Of a stretch of DNA of 64,000 bases, positions 17,912 to 25,962 are shown piece after piece. The notes below the pieces were generated by a model. The model made no database searches, was not told the DNA's origin, and worked only from the letters and a program-made list of their open reading frames with translations. The position numbers were made by a program, and so were the translations under genes. Numbering within the stretch: position 1 is the first letter of the stretch; every line of letters begins with the position of its first letter. The stretch is from Bdellovibrionales bacterium (GTDB lineage Bacteria; Bdellovibrionota; Bdellovibrionia; Bdellovibrionales; UBA1609). The stretch is from the NCBI GenBank assembly GCA_019695175.1, contig JAIBAM010000011.1, forward strand, positions 1 through 64,000, given 5' to 3'.

Positions 17912-18244
17912 CTAAATTTTTTTTTCTTTAAACCAATCGGCTATCACCAAACGTTTTAAATATTCCACTAAATTTTGCTTTTCAAGAAGTAGAGGTTTCC
18001 CCTCCTCAACTTGAGTGAGAATATTTCCTAGAGGGTGGGATGAGTTTTCATAGTAAAGAGGCATAACGACTTCTTGAGGTGAACTGGTGGCATTGGAAGA
18101 TTTTTTAAAAAGACTTTGAAGTTTTTCTTGAAATATTTTTTCTTTTTCTTCACTCCATCCCTCAGACGAAGAATCCTCAGCAGAGGTTCCTTGGGAAAAA
18201 AGAAATAGACTTAAAATTAAAGAACTAATCTTGAGCAATATCAA
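17912..18244 (-). CDS. Usher N-terminal fragment (frameshifted)
   Basis: A 110-residue frame with signal peptide (ILSLFLFSQGTSA), then a charged helix and a stretch (VVMPLYYENSSHPLGNIL) resembling the usher N-terminal domain that receives chaperone-subunit complexes. It ends at a TAG right after an A9 tract. With A10 the reading would continue KKNLEILQSKIPSRWIALD into the 741-residue usher frame. Its start overlaps the chaperone stop by 20 bases, as in a coupled operon. I therefore read it as the 5' part of the usher gene, not a separate gene. Confidence 0.75.
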   Translation of the reverse strand: MILLKISSLILSLFLFSQGTSAEDSSSEGWSEEKEKIFQEKLQSLFKKSSNATSSPQEVVMPLYYENSSHPLGNILTQVEEGKPLLLEKQNLVEYLKRLVIADWFKEKKI

Positions 18245-19040
18245 GACTCACCTTCAAGTTCCCACGAGTCAATTCTTTGGGCCAAGGTAGGATAAACATT
18301 CTTGATTTTTTTGCGAGGATATTTTGGTTAAATAAATCTCTTAAACTGTTTCCAGAAATAAGAATGGGTTTTGCATCTTTTGTTGCTGTGAGTGAAATTG
18401 TTAATTTGGGGTTTTTAATTACTTGGTGAGCGGTGCCTTCATTCTCAATTTGAAGAACTAAATTTTCTTTATTTTCTTTAGCAGGAAAAGCCTCCACTTT
18501 TAATTTCGGTTTGGCTCCGGTGGGAGTGATATAGAGCGATCCGATGTAGCGTGTGGAAATAGCAATTTTGGCTACGGCGTTCTTGTAAACTTTATTAGGA
18601 TCATCCAAATCTATAGGTAGTTCTTCCGCGATGATTCGAAATGGAATTTCAACTGGGCTGTTTGATTCGCCGATCCAGGATACACGGATGGTTCGAGTTT
18701 CTTTTGGGTTGAGCACAAGTTGAGGAGGATAGATATTAAACTTCTTGGCAATTTCTTTGGCGGCTTCTGGAGTGACTTTATAAGTTTCTTTTCCCATCAT
18801 GTCTGGTTCTCTGGAAACAATGGAAATTTGTACCGGAATTTTTGTGGCATCTAAGTTGGTCACAGAAAAGGAGACGGTAGCGCCTGGTCCCGTTGGGGTG
18901 AGCTGGGCTACAATGGGATTGAATTCAAAGGAGGCTGAGGCTTCTGTCCCTGCGAAGTGAATGAGTCCCATGAGTCCAAACCCGATGCAAAACGGATAGA
19001 TGGATTTGCGGTTTTTTTTATACGTGGAGGAATAAATCAT
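18225..19040 (-). CDS. Periplasmic fimbrial chaperone (PapD-like)
   Basis: A 271-residue protein with a signal peptide (...GTEASASF) and the two Ig-like domains of fimbrial chaperones. Family features include an N-terminal FEFNPIVAQLTPTGPGATVSFSV strand pair, the YPPQLVLNPKETRTIRVSW strand that carries donor residues, and the IPFRIIAEELPI strand. It binds unfolded subunits in the periplasm and delivers them to the usher. The minus-strand AAGGAG is seven bases before the ATG. First gene of the chaperone-usher-tip operon; a 52-base palindrome begins about 40 bases upstream of the start. Confidence 0.9.
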   Translation of the reverse strand: MIYSSTYKKNRKSIYPFCIGFGLMGLIHFAGTEASASFEFNPIVAQLTPTGPGATVSFSVTNLDATKIPVQISIVSREPDMMGKETYKVTPEAAKEIAKKFNIYPPQLVLNPKETRTIRVSWIGESNSPVEIPFRIIAEELPIDLDDPNKVYKNAVAKIAISTRYIGSLYITPTGAKPKLKVEAFPAKENKENLVLQIENEGTAHQVIKNPKLTISLTATKDAKPILISGNSLRDLFNQNILAKKSRMFILPWPKELTRGNLKVSLDIAQD

Positions 19041-19082
19041 TTGAGATCTCCTTGAAGTGGGGAGTTTGGAAGGAATGGTCCA

Positions 19083-19134
19083 CTCATCTTAAATAAATAA
19101 TTTAAATTTATTTAAATTATTTATTTAAGATGAG
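19083..19134. repeat. Perfect 25-bp inverted repeat before the fimbrial operon
   Basis: Positions 19083-19107 and 19110-19134 are exact reverse complements with only TT between them. The arms begin CTCATCTTAAATAAATAA. It lies 43 bases upstream of the chaperone start codon, in the expected promoter or leader. It could be an operator for a dimeric regulator, a cruciform or an mRNA hairpin. No T-run follows on the chaperone strand. Confidence 0.9.
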
Positions 19135-19558
19135 AGGTTAGACTCAAAAATATCAACCTTTGGGTCAGAGAAGAAGAGGGCTGGGGAAGTTTAGGACGAA
19201 AGTCCTGGAAGTGTTTTGATGTTTTTAGGTGGATATCAAGTGCGATCCCTTTTACAAAGGAAAAGTAGCTGCTGCAATACTTGACAGTTTTCTGTGGGAA
19301 TAGCTATCGGAATGAACTAATGAACTAATGAACTAATGAACTAATGAACTAATGAACAACTAAATATTTGCTGCAGCAGACAATTCAAAATCGGGGGGCT
19401 TTTGTTTGTCGGACTTCGATCAAGGTCCTGTCAGATCAAATCGTGACTACTGCACGTCACTTCACTTCACGAATGTGGTTCCCGACTTTCAACTAAAAAT
19501 GAAACATCTCCGGAAAAGCCTCTGGACAAAAATTAACCTATTGGTTTGTTTTAAGGCT
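19135..19558. other. Intergenic region upstream of fimbrial operon
   Basis: No gene seen. It holds the ATGAACTA tandem repeat and, around 19431-19454, a short sequence (CAGATCAAATCGTGACTA) that recurs almost exactly at 35970 and in part at 13288. It presumably carries the fimbrial operon promoter. Confidence 0.5.
19312..19357. repeat. 8-bp tandem repeat (ATGAACTA, about 5.75 copies)
   Basis: Five exact ATGAACTA units and a partial sixth, about 270 bases upstream of the chaperone start. The unit length is not a multiple of three and the copies are perfect, so length changes by slipped-strand mispairing are likely. Confidence 0.9.
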
Positions 19559-20296
19559 TTAACTAAAATTTCTCAGACATTCTAAAGTAATGTCATGATA
19601 ACCTGATCTCGTACAATTTTCTTTGACCCACTCTAGGCATTTATATGTCATAAATTTAGGCTCATCGGGTTTATAAGTAGGTTCAGAACAGATGAATTGT
19701 AATTCCTTTGCTAAAGCTTCTTGCGCTGCTCTGGTTTGGTAAATATCAGATAAACCTCCTGCCATAAATAAAAGTATCACGCTATCTATAATGAATCTTA
19801 TGGTGGATGGTAAAAAAAGAAAAAGTTTCCATGTGGCAGCTAATGCTCCAACCAAAGTAAAACCCGTTATAATTTTTCCTCTGAGGTCCGCTTTAAGAAT
19901 AGCCATGTGAAAAATTTCCTTAGGAGCTTTTTGGTCTCCATAGCAACTATTAAGCGCGTTTTGGTATCCATCACTGTTAAGGACAACGATGGAAGCATCT
20001 CCATTTTCAAAAAGATGATTTAAATCAATTTCAGTTAACGAATCATTGAATTTTTGTTGCGCGCTCTTTTGAATATAAGAAAGAAGATCTGTAAACTTTG
20101 GTGAAGGAAACAGGCCGGCTCTTAAACTGTCCACAATTGCAGTTCCTGGCTTAAGGTCAGGTAAATTGGAACAGGCTTCTCTTGTCGCCGCTTCAACTTG
20201 TTTGTTGCTGAGTGATCCTGTCCAGCGAGCCATGACCGCCGGACAGAATATTAGTGCAGAACACATTATGATGAATGAGAGTAGTTTTGGTTTCAT
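19559..20296 (-). CDS. Exported/membrane protein of unknown function
   Basis: A 245-residue protein with signal peptide (MKPKLLSFIIMCSALIFCPAVMA). A domain with two Cys (REACSNL, LNSCYGD) is followed by two adjacent hydrophobic segments (about 150-185) and a C-terminal Cys-rich tail (FICSEP, YKCLEW, NCTRSG, LECLRN) that could hold disulfides. It follows the gene at 20346-21116 by about 50 bases on the same strand and has a comparable layout, so the two probably form an operon. Family not recognised. Confidence 0.7.
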   Translation of the reverse strand: MKPKLLSFIIMCSALIFCPAVMARWTGSLSNKQVEAATREACSNLPDLKPGTAIVDSLRAGLFPSPKFTDLLSYIQKSAQQKFNDSLTEIDLNHLFENGDASIVVLNSDGYQNALNSCYGDQKAPKEIFHMAILKADLRGKIITGFTLVGALAATWKLFLFLPSTIRFIIDSVILLFMAGGLSDIYQTRAAQEALAKELQFICSEPTYKPDEPKFMTYKCLEWVKENCTRSGYHDITLECLRNFS

Positions 20297-20345
20297 AAAT
20301 TCATGGCTCCATCGTATAATGTTATTAAGGGGTAATTTTTCTTAT

Positions 20346-21116
20346 TTACTTTTGATTTCTTTCGAGTAGTTCAGCTTTTCGATCTAGCTCAGTCCTCAAC
20401 ATTTCTATGGCTTCAATTGTAAGCTTTATCCTATTAAGCAATGATGATACTTCATCGTCTTCTAGTGCAATTTTTGCTTCTATTTCTGTGGAAGGTTTGA
20501 TCTTATAGATGAAAATACCAGCTCCTACTCCCAAAAGAATAGGAAGAAAGAATGGAGCCTTAGCAGTGTAACGCTCATAGCCGGGGAATGTTCTATCAAC
20601 CCAACTTTCCGTTATGGCTCTAGTCATAGCATCAAATTTACTTAGAGCAGCCATCTCGATATTTTCAACTGCTCTTGGAGTCAGAGAAGAGCCTTTCGCG
20701 GCTTCACCAATATCCTTTCTTAGTTCAGTTCTTGCCTCACTTATTAATTTAAGATTTCTAATTCTAATTTGCGTTTGAACATAGCTATTAACTATAGAAG
20801 CCACAGTTACTATAATAGTTGTTGCCATCAAAACTTGTCTTGTTTTTAACAACAACCTTCCGTCTGAAGTTCTCTCTTGGAGTTTGATGCTACTTTCAAG
20901 GTTTGCTTTGAGCTCGATGAGTTCAGCACTTTTTTGATCAAGGAAAGCATTAAGTTCTTCTATTTTTAATTGTATTACTTCACGCCTATCATCGCTGCTA
21001 TAGTCAGAAAGTGATGGAGCTTTACCATAAACCCTATGGGGGTTACTTGCGACCATAGAAAGGCTTAGGCATAGAGTCCAAGCGAATATTTTTCGGCTGG
21101 TTGTTTTTATTTGCAT
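20346..21116 (-). CDS. Exported coiled-coil membrane protein of unknown function
   Basis: A 256-residue protein with signal peptide (...LCLSLSMVASNPHRVYG), an acidic coiled coil (about 45-80, VIQLKIEELNAFLDQKSAEL), a hydrophobic segment (about 93-112), another helix, a second hydrophobic segment (about 190-208) and a C-terminal coiled coil (from about 220). GAGGAGAAA precedes the start. It is likely anchored by two membrane segments. Together with the next gene it may be a two-protein envelope system; no homology is recognised. Confidence 0.7.
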   Translation of the reverse strand: MQIKTTSRKIFAWTLCLSLSMVASNPHRVYGKAPSLSDYSSDDRREVIQLKIEELNAFLDQKSAELIELKANLESSIKLQERTSDGRLLLKTRQVLMATTIIVTVASIVNSYVQTQIRIRNLKLISEARTELRKDIGEAAKGSSLTPRAVENIEMAALSKFDAMTRAITESWVDRTFPGYERYTAKAPFFLPILLGVGAGIFIYKIKPSTEIEAKIALEDDEVSSLLNRIKLTIEAIEMLRTELDRKAELLERNQK

Positions 21117-21451
21117 ATATTTTTTCTCCTCAAGGTAATTGTTTATAGTTTTTCACTAAATCATTATTAAACAAATTTAGATTTAACGAACCATCGACTC
21201 ATTGGATGCAAATGCTGGACCAAATAATTTAATTTGATAATTATCTTGCAACGTATTCAAACAGATTAAAAATTTCCTGTAAATTCTCATATAAAAAAGA
21301 AAAATTAGATTTTCTTATAATAAAGTTTTTTTGAATAACTTTTAGACACTTCGCTCAATTTGTCGATAAAATAAAACTCTCGCCGTATTTTAGAGGGGGT
21401 ATTTAGAGTCCACAGCAAAGTGTGCTGGCTATAGATTGAATACGCATTTGC
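21117..21451. other. Intergenic region, AT-rich, nothing recognised
   Basis: About 335 bases between the exported coiled-coil gene and the macro-domain remnant. Very AT-rich, probably containing the promoter of the minus-strand operon. Confidence 0.4.
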
Positions 21452-21766
21452 TTATAAGAACCTGTAAGATGTTATGAACATCTTACAAAGTCTTGTAATC
21501 TTGTAATCTTGTAATAAAGATTTGCCTCGCCAATTTCTCTGGGTCGAAAATTCAGAATTTGCACTGATTCCTGTTGCCATAGGATATGGCTGGCCAGGTT
21601 TTACTTTGCCCAGATCACTTTTTGTTTTGTAGGAGCCAAACCTCTTCCGATAGAGGTTCTTAAATTCTAGGGCAACGCCTTTACCCATAACACCAACACA
21701 GTTCACAGTATTCGCGGGCTTCTGAGCTGAGGATTCGAAAATGTCGCCTTTAACGAAGGTAACCAC
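21452..21766 (-). pseudogene. Truncated macro-domain (DarG-like) protein
   Basis: The first about 80 residues match the macro domain of DarG/ADP-ribosyl-glycohydrolases: VTFVKGDIFES, then NTVNCVGVMGKGVALEFKN, which binds ADP-ribose, and NWRGKSLLQD. After that the frame runs out in unrelated sequence at residue 104, whereas complete macro domains have about 150 residues. The break coincides with three tandem copies of an 8-base unit (TCTTGTAA at 21491-21514). No DarT toxin gene is seen next to it. I read it as a decayed antitoxin or ADP-ribose hydrolase gene. Confidence 0.65.
21491..21514. repeat. 8-bp tandem repeat (TCTTGTAA x3)
   Basis: Three perfect copies inside the 3' part of the macro-domain frame, at the point where family similarity ends. 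Confidence 0.85.
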
Positions 21767-21986
21767 TATTTATTCGCGCACTACCATCACAGGCCATGGA
21801 TCCAGAAGTTACCAAAACTTCTAATGAAAAGCTCAGAAACAGCAGGTCAGCATTGTGAGATTGATTGATCACAGGTAATGGAGTTTTTAGACCAAGGAGT
21901 GTTCCGCTTGTCACTTATGCGGTGTCAAAAATACCGTTCACAATATGCGCAATGATCGCATCGATTGAACCGGTTTTGCAATGTTG

Positions 21987-22547
21987 TTAATTAGAAACCA
22001 TAGTGAGTGTGATTCCCATAGAATACTTTCCTGCTTTGGGTAAGGTTTGACTGGTTCCCGTCCAACTCGCCATGAGAGCACAATCCTCTTCAATTCCAGT
22101 AATTAAAGCCGCTGAGAGAGCACTTTTGATATCAGTCCCAGTGTTGGATAAAGTAAATGGGAGATTGTAACTGGCGTCGACGCTCTGGCATCCCGTTTCA
22201 ATGGAAACCTTAAAACCACCACCTTGAAAACTGTAAGGGACACCGGAGGCCTCAGGTCCACCACTTAAAGTATCGCTGGAAATGGTGAGACTTACGACAT
22301 CGCTATTATATTTAAAATGAAAAAGACCCAGAGTGCGACGGTTGACGATCACATTGGGAGTTAAATCCAAATCTCCGGGGAGACCTCGAGCCGTTACACT
22401 AAATACCGTGGGTACATTAGCGCTGACGTTAATGACAGCCACAGCCGTATCTGCAGACCAGGTGGATCGGGGAAATAGTGAAATGAAACAAAGAAACTCA
22501 AAAAGAATCTGGGTTGTTCGGGCTAAGTAGATGGGTTTCCTCTGCAT
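21987..22547 (-). CDS. Fimbrial major subunit-like protein (copy 2)
   Basis: A 186-residue exported paralogue of the subunit at 14087-14629: the same order of strands, the same two Cys (ETGCQSVDA, EEDCALMA) and the same C-terminal end (LTMVSN). The N-terminal leader is different and longer (MQRKPIYLARTTQ...), with cleavage probably after TWSA. No good Shine-Dalgarno is seen. It lies on the chaperone-usher strand but several kilobases away, separated by unrelated genes. Could be an alternative shaft subunit or adaptor for the same fimbria. Confidence 0.75.
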   Translation of the reverse strand: MQRKPIYLARTTQILFEFLCFISLFPRSTWSADTAVAVINVSANVPTVFSVTARGLPGDLDLTPNVIVNRRTLGLFHFKYNSDVVSLTISSDTLSGGPEASGVPYSFQGGGFKVSIETGCQSVDASYNLPFTLSNTGTDIKSALSAALITGIEEDCALMASWTGTSQTLPKAGKYSMGITLTMVSN

Positions 22548-22613
22548 AATTAATTTATCGACTTTGGCCCAGTAAAACTTTAGGATTTGTTAATTTTGTC
22601 CGAAGAAACTCAA

Positions 22614-23348
22614 ATGAAGCCCATATTGTTGATTTCTTATCCAGCAGACAAAATTCCCCAGGAACTTAACTTTGTTTTCGAAGCCAATTCTTCAGTGAAA
22701 AAAGATTTTTTGTTTAAATTTGAGAAAAGCACCAAAGCTTTCGATGCTGATTTTTGGCAAAAAAACAGTTTTGCAACAATTGTTTATGATTGTCACAATC
22801 TGCAACAGCAAGAGTTGATCACCATGCTTCGTTTAACCAAAATTGCCCCTGAAATTCCTCTGATGGTTTTAGCTAATCAAATTTCACTTCAATCTTATGG
22901 ATGTATGGATTTGTTAAAAGACATGGTGGCTTTGCAAAAACCCTTTGAGCCATCCATGTTCATGACCTTGCTAGAAAGGGTGGTGACACGGCAACACTTT
23001 CAATCGGCTCGAACCCCGCGATTCATTACTAATCAGCCTGCAAATATGTTGGTCATTAAAACAGGATTGTTAATTCCCACAAGAATGCGCAACTATTCCT
23101 CTGGTGGGGCATTTTTAGAATATCACGGTATTTCTTTAAAAGTAGGAGACCAAATCAAGTTAAAGTTGCAGACCAGTGAAACAGATGTGTCAAAAAGGAC
23201 CGAAAAAAATAAAAGCGACCCTACAAAAAACTTTGCTGCTAACAAAGAACAATTTCCGGCTAAAGTTGTATGGATTAGGGATGGTGCGGGCTTAAACGAT
23301 CGTAGTCCTGCCCGGGGCGTCGGCATTCAGTTTTTGACCTCAGGATGA
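22614..23348 (+). CDS. Receiver-like plus PilZ domain protein
   Basis: About 244 residues from ATG 22614 (the frame is open to a TTG at 22587). The N-terminal half (MKPILLISYPADKIPQ..., IVYDCHNLQ..., LMVLANQIS) has a receiver-like alternation but lacks a clear phosphoacceptor. The C-terminal half is a PilZ domain: RTPRF followed by the NYSSGGAF motif, the RxxxR and (D/N)xSxxG elements that bind cyclic di-GMP. It probably links c-di-GMP to an output such as motility or attachment. It is divergent from the second fimbrial subunit gene with a 60-base gap, so shared regulation is possible. A small hairpin (ATGATT/AATCAT) spans its stop. Confidence 0.8.
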   Translation: MKPILLISYPADKIPQELNFVFEANSSVKKDFLFKFEKSTKAFDADFWQKNSFATIVYDCHNLQQQELITMLRLTKIAPEIPLMVLANQISLQSYGCMDLLKDMVALQKPFEPSMFMTLLERVVTRQHFQSARTPRFITNQPANMLVIKTGLLIPTRMRNYSSGGAFLEYHGISLKVGDQIKLKLQTSETDVSKRTEKNKSDPTKNFAANKEQFPAKVVWIRDGAGLNDRSPARGVGIQFLTSG

Positions 23349-23451
23349 TTAAAAAATCATTTTCACCTCATACAAATATCATCTCAGTAGGTTAAATTTA
23401 CTTTAAAGGGCCTGTAAGTTGCCCCCAAACAAATAACCAAGAGGTGAATTT

Positions 23452-23658
23452 ATGAAAAGTCTAATTGTTGCTATCGCAATGTTGTCCAGTTCTTTTGCTT
23501 TGGCTGATGATCACGCTCCAGCTCCAGCACCAACAGAACCCACTGCCGCTGCACCAGCAGAACCTGCCGGTAAGCCAGTTGCTAAAGCTCAAGAAGCTCC
23601 TAAAGCTGGTAAAAAAGGCCATCATAAAAAAGCTAAGCCTGAGGGTGCTAATCACTAA
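23452..23658 (+). CDS. Small secreted Ala/Pro/Lys-rich protein
   Basis: A 68-residue protein with a signal peptide (MKSLIVAIAMLSSSFALA) and a low-complexity mature chain of AP, EP and AK repeats ending in a basic HHKKAKPEG tail. AGAGGTG precedes the ATG, and a strong terminator follows. This is a typical small, probably abundant periplasmic or surface protein, perhaps binding acidic polymers. Function not known. Confidence 0.75.
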   Translation: MKSLIVAIAMLSSSFALADDHAPAPAPTEPTAAAPAEPAGKPVAKAQEAPKAGKKGHHKKAKPEGANH

Positions 23659-23673
23659 CGGTCCTTTTGCGAT

Positions 23674-23709
23674 AATCATGGGGTAGAGATCTTCTTCCCC
23701 ATGATTTTT
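23674..23709 (+). terminator. Rho-independent terminator
   Basis: Ten-base perfect stem (AATCATGGGG / CCCCATGATT), 13-base loop, then TTT(T). It follows the small secreted-protein gene by 16 bases. Confidence 0.85.
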
Positions 23710-23809
23710 ACTCTGAAAGTCAGGAACAGCTGACGCAGCCTCTTCGATTCGTCTCTTAAGCCACGCTCACCATAGACATTGTCTTCATATTTAGATATTT
23801 TTCCAAACT

Positions 23810-24493
23810 ATGCACATACTTGTTATTGAAGATGATCCAAGGCAATCCCACTATATTAGAAATAGCTTAAGCCAAGAGGGTTACTCCATTGACGTCTGTT
23901 CGTCGCTGGATGAGGTCCACACCTACATGGTTTCTCTCAATGAGGCGCCGCAAATTATTATTTTAGATCGAATGTTAGGGCGAAACGATGGGGCTATATT
24001 AATCCCTAAGTTAAAAGAGAAATATCCCGATGGAAAAATCCTTGTACTTTCCTCTTTAGATATGGCTTCTGAAAAAGCTCGAATTATCGATTTGGGTGCG
24101 GATGAGTACTTGGGTAAGCCCTTTGCTCTTGAGGAGTTGAGTGCTCGATTGCGTTTGATTTTGCGTCGACCCCAATCCTCAGGAAGCGTTGAAATTACAG
24201 TGAGGGTGGTGGGAAATTTGGTGGTGGATTTAAAAACTCAGCATGTGACAGTGGGGTCATTTAAATTGGATCTAACACGGAAAGAGTTTCAGCTCATCAC
24301 ATTATTGATGGAACACCCAGGTCGAGTTTTCAATCGCTTTCAGATTCTTGATCGTGTTTGGGAAGTGGAACGAATGACTGAATCCAATGTGGTTGAAACT
24401 GCGATTAAGAATTTGCGTCGTAAATTGGAAGAAACCCATTGCACCGCTCGCATAGAAAGTAAAAGAAATGTAGGATACTGGATTGAGGCGTAG
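23810..24493 (+). CDS. OmpR-family response regulator
   Basis: A 227-residue two-domain regulator. The receiver has acidic residues at 8-9, the phosphoacceptor Asp53 (IIILDRMLG), Ser/Thr around 81 and Lys103 (LGKPF). A winged-helix DNA-binding domain (about 130-227) carries LTRKEFQLITLLMEHPGRVF and ends with RNVGYWIEA. It is activated by the adjacent histidine kinase, whose gene overlaps by 11 bases. The target genes are not evident. Confidence 0.95.
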   Translation: MHILVIEDDPRQSHYIRNSLSQEGYSIDVCSSLDEVHTYMVSLNEAPQIIILDRMLGRNDGAILIPKLKEKYPDGKILVLSSLDMASEKARIIDLGADEYLGKPFALEELSARLRLILRRPQSSGSVEITVRVVGNLVVDLKTQHVTVGSFKLDLTRKEFQLITLLMEHPGRVFNRFQILDRVWEVERMTESNVVETAIKNLRRKLEETHCTARIESKRNVGYWIEA

Positions 24494-25877
24494 ATTTTTT
24501 ATTATTGTTTTTGTGTTTTTGTTTTTTTCCATCCTTACGGTTTCCTTTTTACAGGTCTTCTTTTTTGAAAATGAACGTTTGCGTTTTTTGGATCAAAGGT
24601 TGGAAGCCATTGCTTCCACTTTGATTGCTTCAGGATTGTCAATGGATCTGATTGATAATCTGGAATCCACGGATGACCTTATTCATGATTTGTTGGGCGA
24701 AGAGAGAGTAGATCAAATAATTAATATTTATTCTTTAGAGGGGGATATATTAGCGCAAAATTATACCGGAACTAATTTTCCATTGGAATTTAATCCTTCT
24801 GAACGGCGGCAAACCTATCAGGTGAAAGATCGAACTGTTCGTGTGCTCAATATTCGGAGCAATCAATTATTGATACAGGTGGCCACTTTAATGCCGGCGC
24901 CACTGAGTCGTTCTAATTTTAAAAACATACGATTCCTTGGTTTCATCGGCGGGGTGTTTATTTTGCTTGTTATTATCGCCTATCTTAGTTCTGGGGTTTT
25001 GTTCCATCCGTTGCGGAAATTGACTGTGGAATTTAAAACCATGTCCCACTTGTTAGAAAAAAAAATGGGTCAACCTCTGACTGGATTTGTGTTGGGATCA
25101 GAGATTAAACGTCTTTCCCGGAGTCAAGATAAGACAAAGGACGATTTTCAAATTCTGTGTGAGGAAATTAGAGTTTTTCTCAATAACTTAGAATCTTATA
25201 CGAAGTCATTTCACACCCAAATGGCCATATTGACCCATGAACTAAAGACACCCTTAACTCTTTTACAGAATTTTTTAAGTGAAATGAGCCTTCATATAAA
25301 TAAAGAAAACTCACGGGCTCGAGTGAAGGAATTGATCCAGCACAGTCGAACGGAAATTAGTACCATGGTTGAACTAATTAATAATTATTTACAATGGAGC
25401 GTTCTCTCAAGTAGCCCCAGCCAACCTCAGACTATTTATGCACTCAAAGTTTCTTCTGTGCTACACAAGTTGGTCCACGACCTCAATATTTTGGGTCATC
25501 AGCGGATACGACTGGAATTTATTGAGGATCCAACGGTGTTTGTTTTGCCAGAACATTTGCAACAGCTTTTTTCTAATTTACTAGGAAATGCTTTGAATTA
25601 TTCCCCTGATCCAACAGAGGTCTTGTGTCGTGTGGAGAGAAATCGGGTTTTGATTAAGGATAAAGGCCCCGGGATTTCAGTGGACGTATTGAAACATTTA
25701 GGAGAACCTTTCAACCGTGGTCCTTCAGGAGTTTTACAAAGTACGGAAAGGAAAAGTTCTGGTTTAGGACTTGCCTGGGTTCATTCCTTATGTGAAAAGT
25801 ATCACTGGAAACTTACTATTGATTCTTCCTCTCAGGGAACCTGCGTGGAAATTCAATGGGGGTCGGAATCCGTTTGA
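24483..25877 (+). CDS. Sensor histidine kinase
   Basis: A 464-residue membrane kinase: N-terminal membrane segment (IVFVFLFFSILTVSFLQVFF), an extracytoplasmic sensor of about 110 residues without obvious ligand motif, a second membrane segment (about 160-182) and a short linker. The dimerisation domain has His252 in THELKTPLT, and the ATPase domain carries N (LLGNALNYSP), DKGPGIS and SSGLGLAW boxes. It starts at TTG inside the regulator's 3' end (11-base overlap), so it is translationally coupled. It phosphorylates the neighbouring OmpR-type regulator; the stimulus is unknown. Confidence 0.95.
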   Translation: MRRRFFIIVFVFLFFSILTVSFLQVFFFENERLRFLDQRLEAIASTLIASGLSMDLIDNLESTDDLIHDLLGEERVDQIINIYSLEGDILAQNYTGTNFPLEFNPSERRQTYQVKDRTVRVLNIRSNQLLIQVATLMPAPLSRSNFKNIRFLGFIGGVFILLVIIAYLSSGVLFHPLRKLTVEFKTMSHLLEKKMGQPLTGFVLGSEIKRLSRSQDKTKDDFQILCEEIRVFLNNLESYTKSFHTQMAILTHELKTPLTLLQNFLSEMSLHINKENSRARVKELIQHSRTEISTMVELINNYLQWSVLSSSPSQPQTIYALKVSSVLHKLVHDLNILGHQRIRLEFIEDPTVFVLPEHLQQLFSNLLGNALNYSPDPTEVLCRVERNRVLIKDKGPGISVDVLKHLGEPFNRGPSGVLQSTERKSSGLGLAWVHSLCEKYHWKLTIDSSSQGTCVEIQWGSESV

Positions 25878-25962
25878 TCTGAGGGGAACCTGTGAAATCC
25901 AGAATTGGATTTCCGGATAAACATTCAAGCTCTAAAAATTTAATTCACTTGGAAGGGGAATT

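Noticed and set aside
19281-19310. TTGACA ... TATCGG as a plus-strand promoter
   Set aside because: The -10 match is poor, and no plus-strand gene follows.
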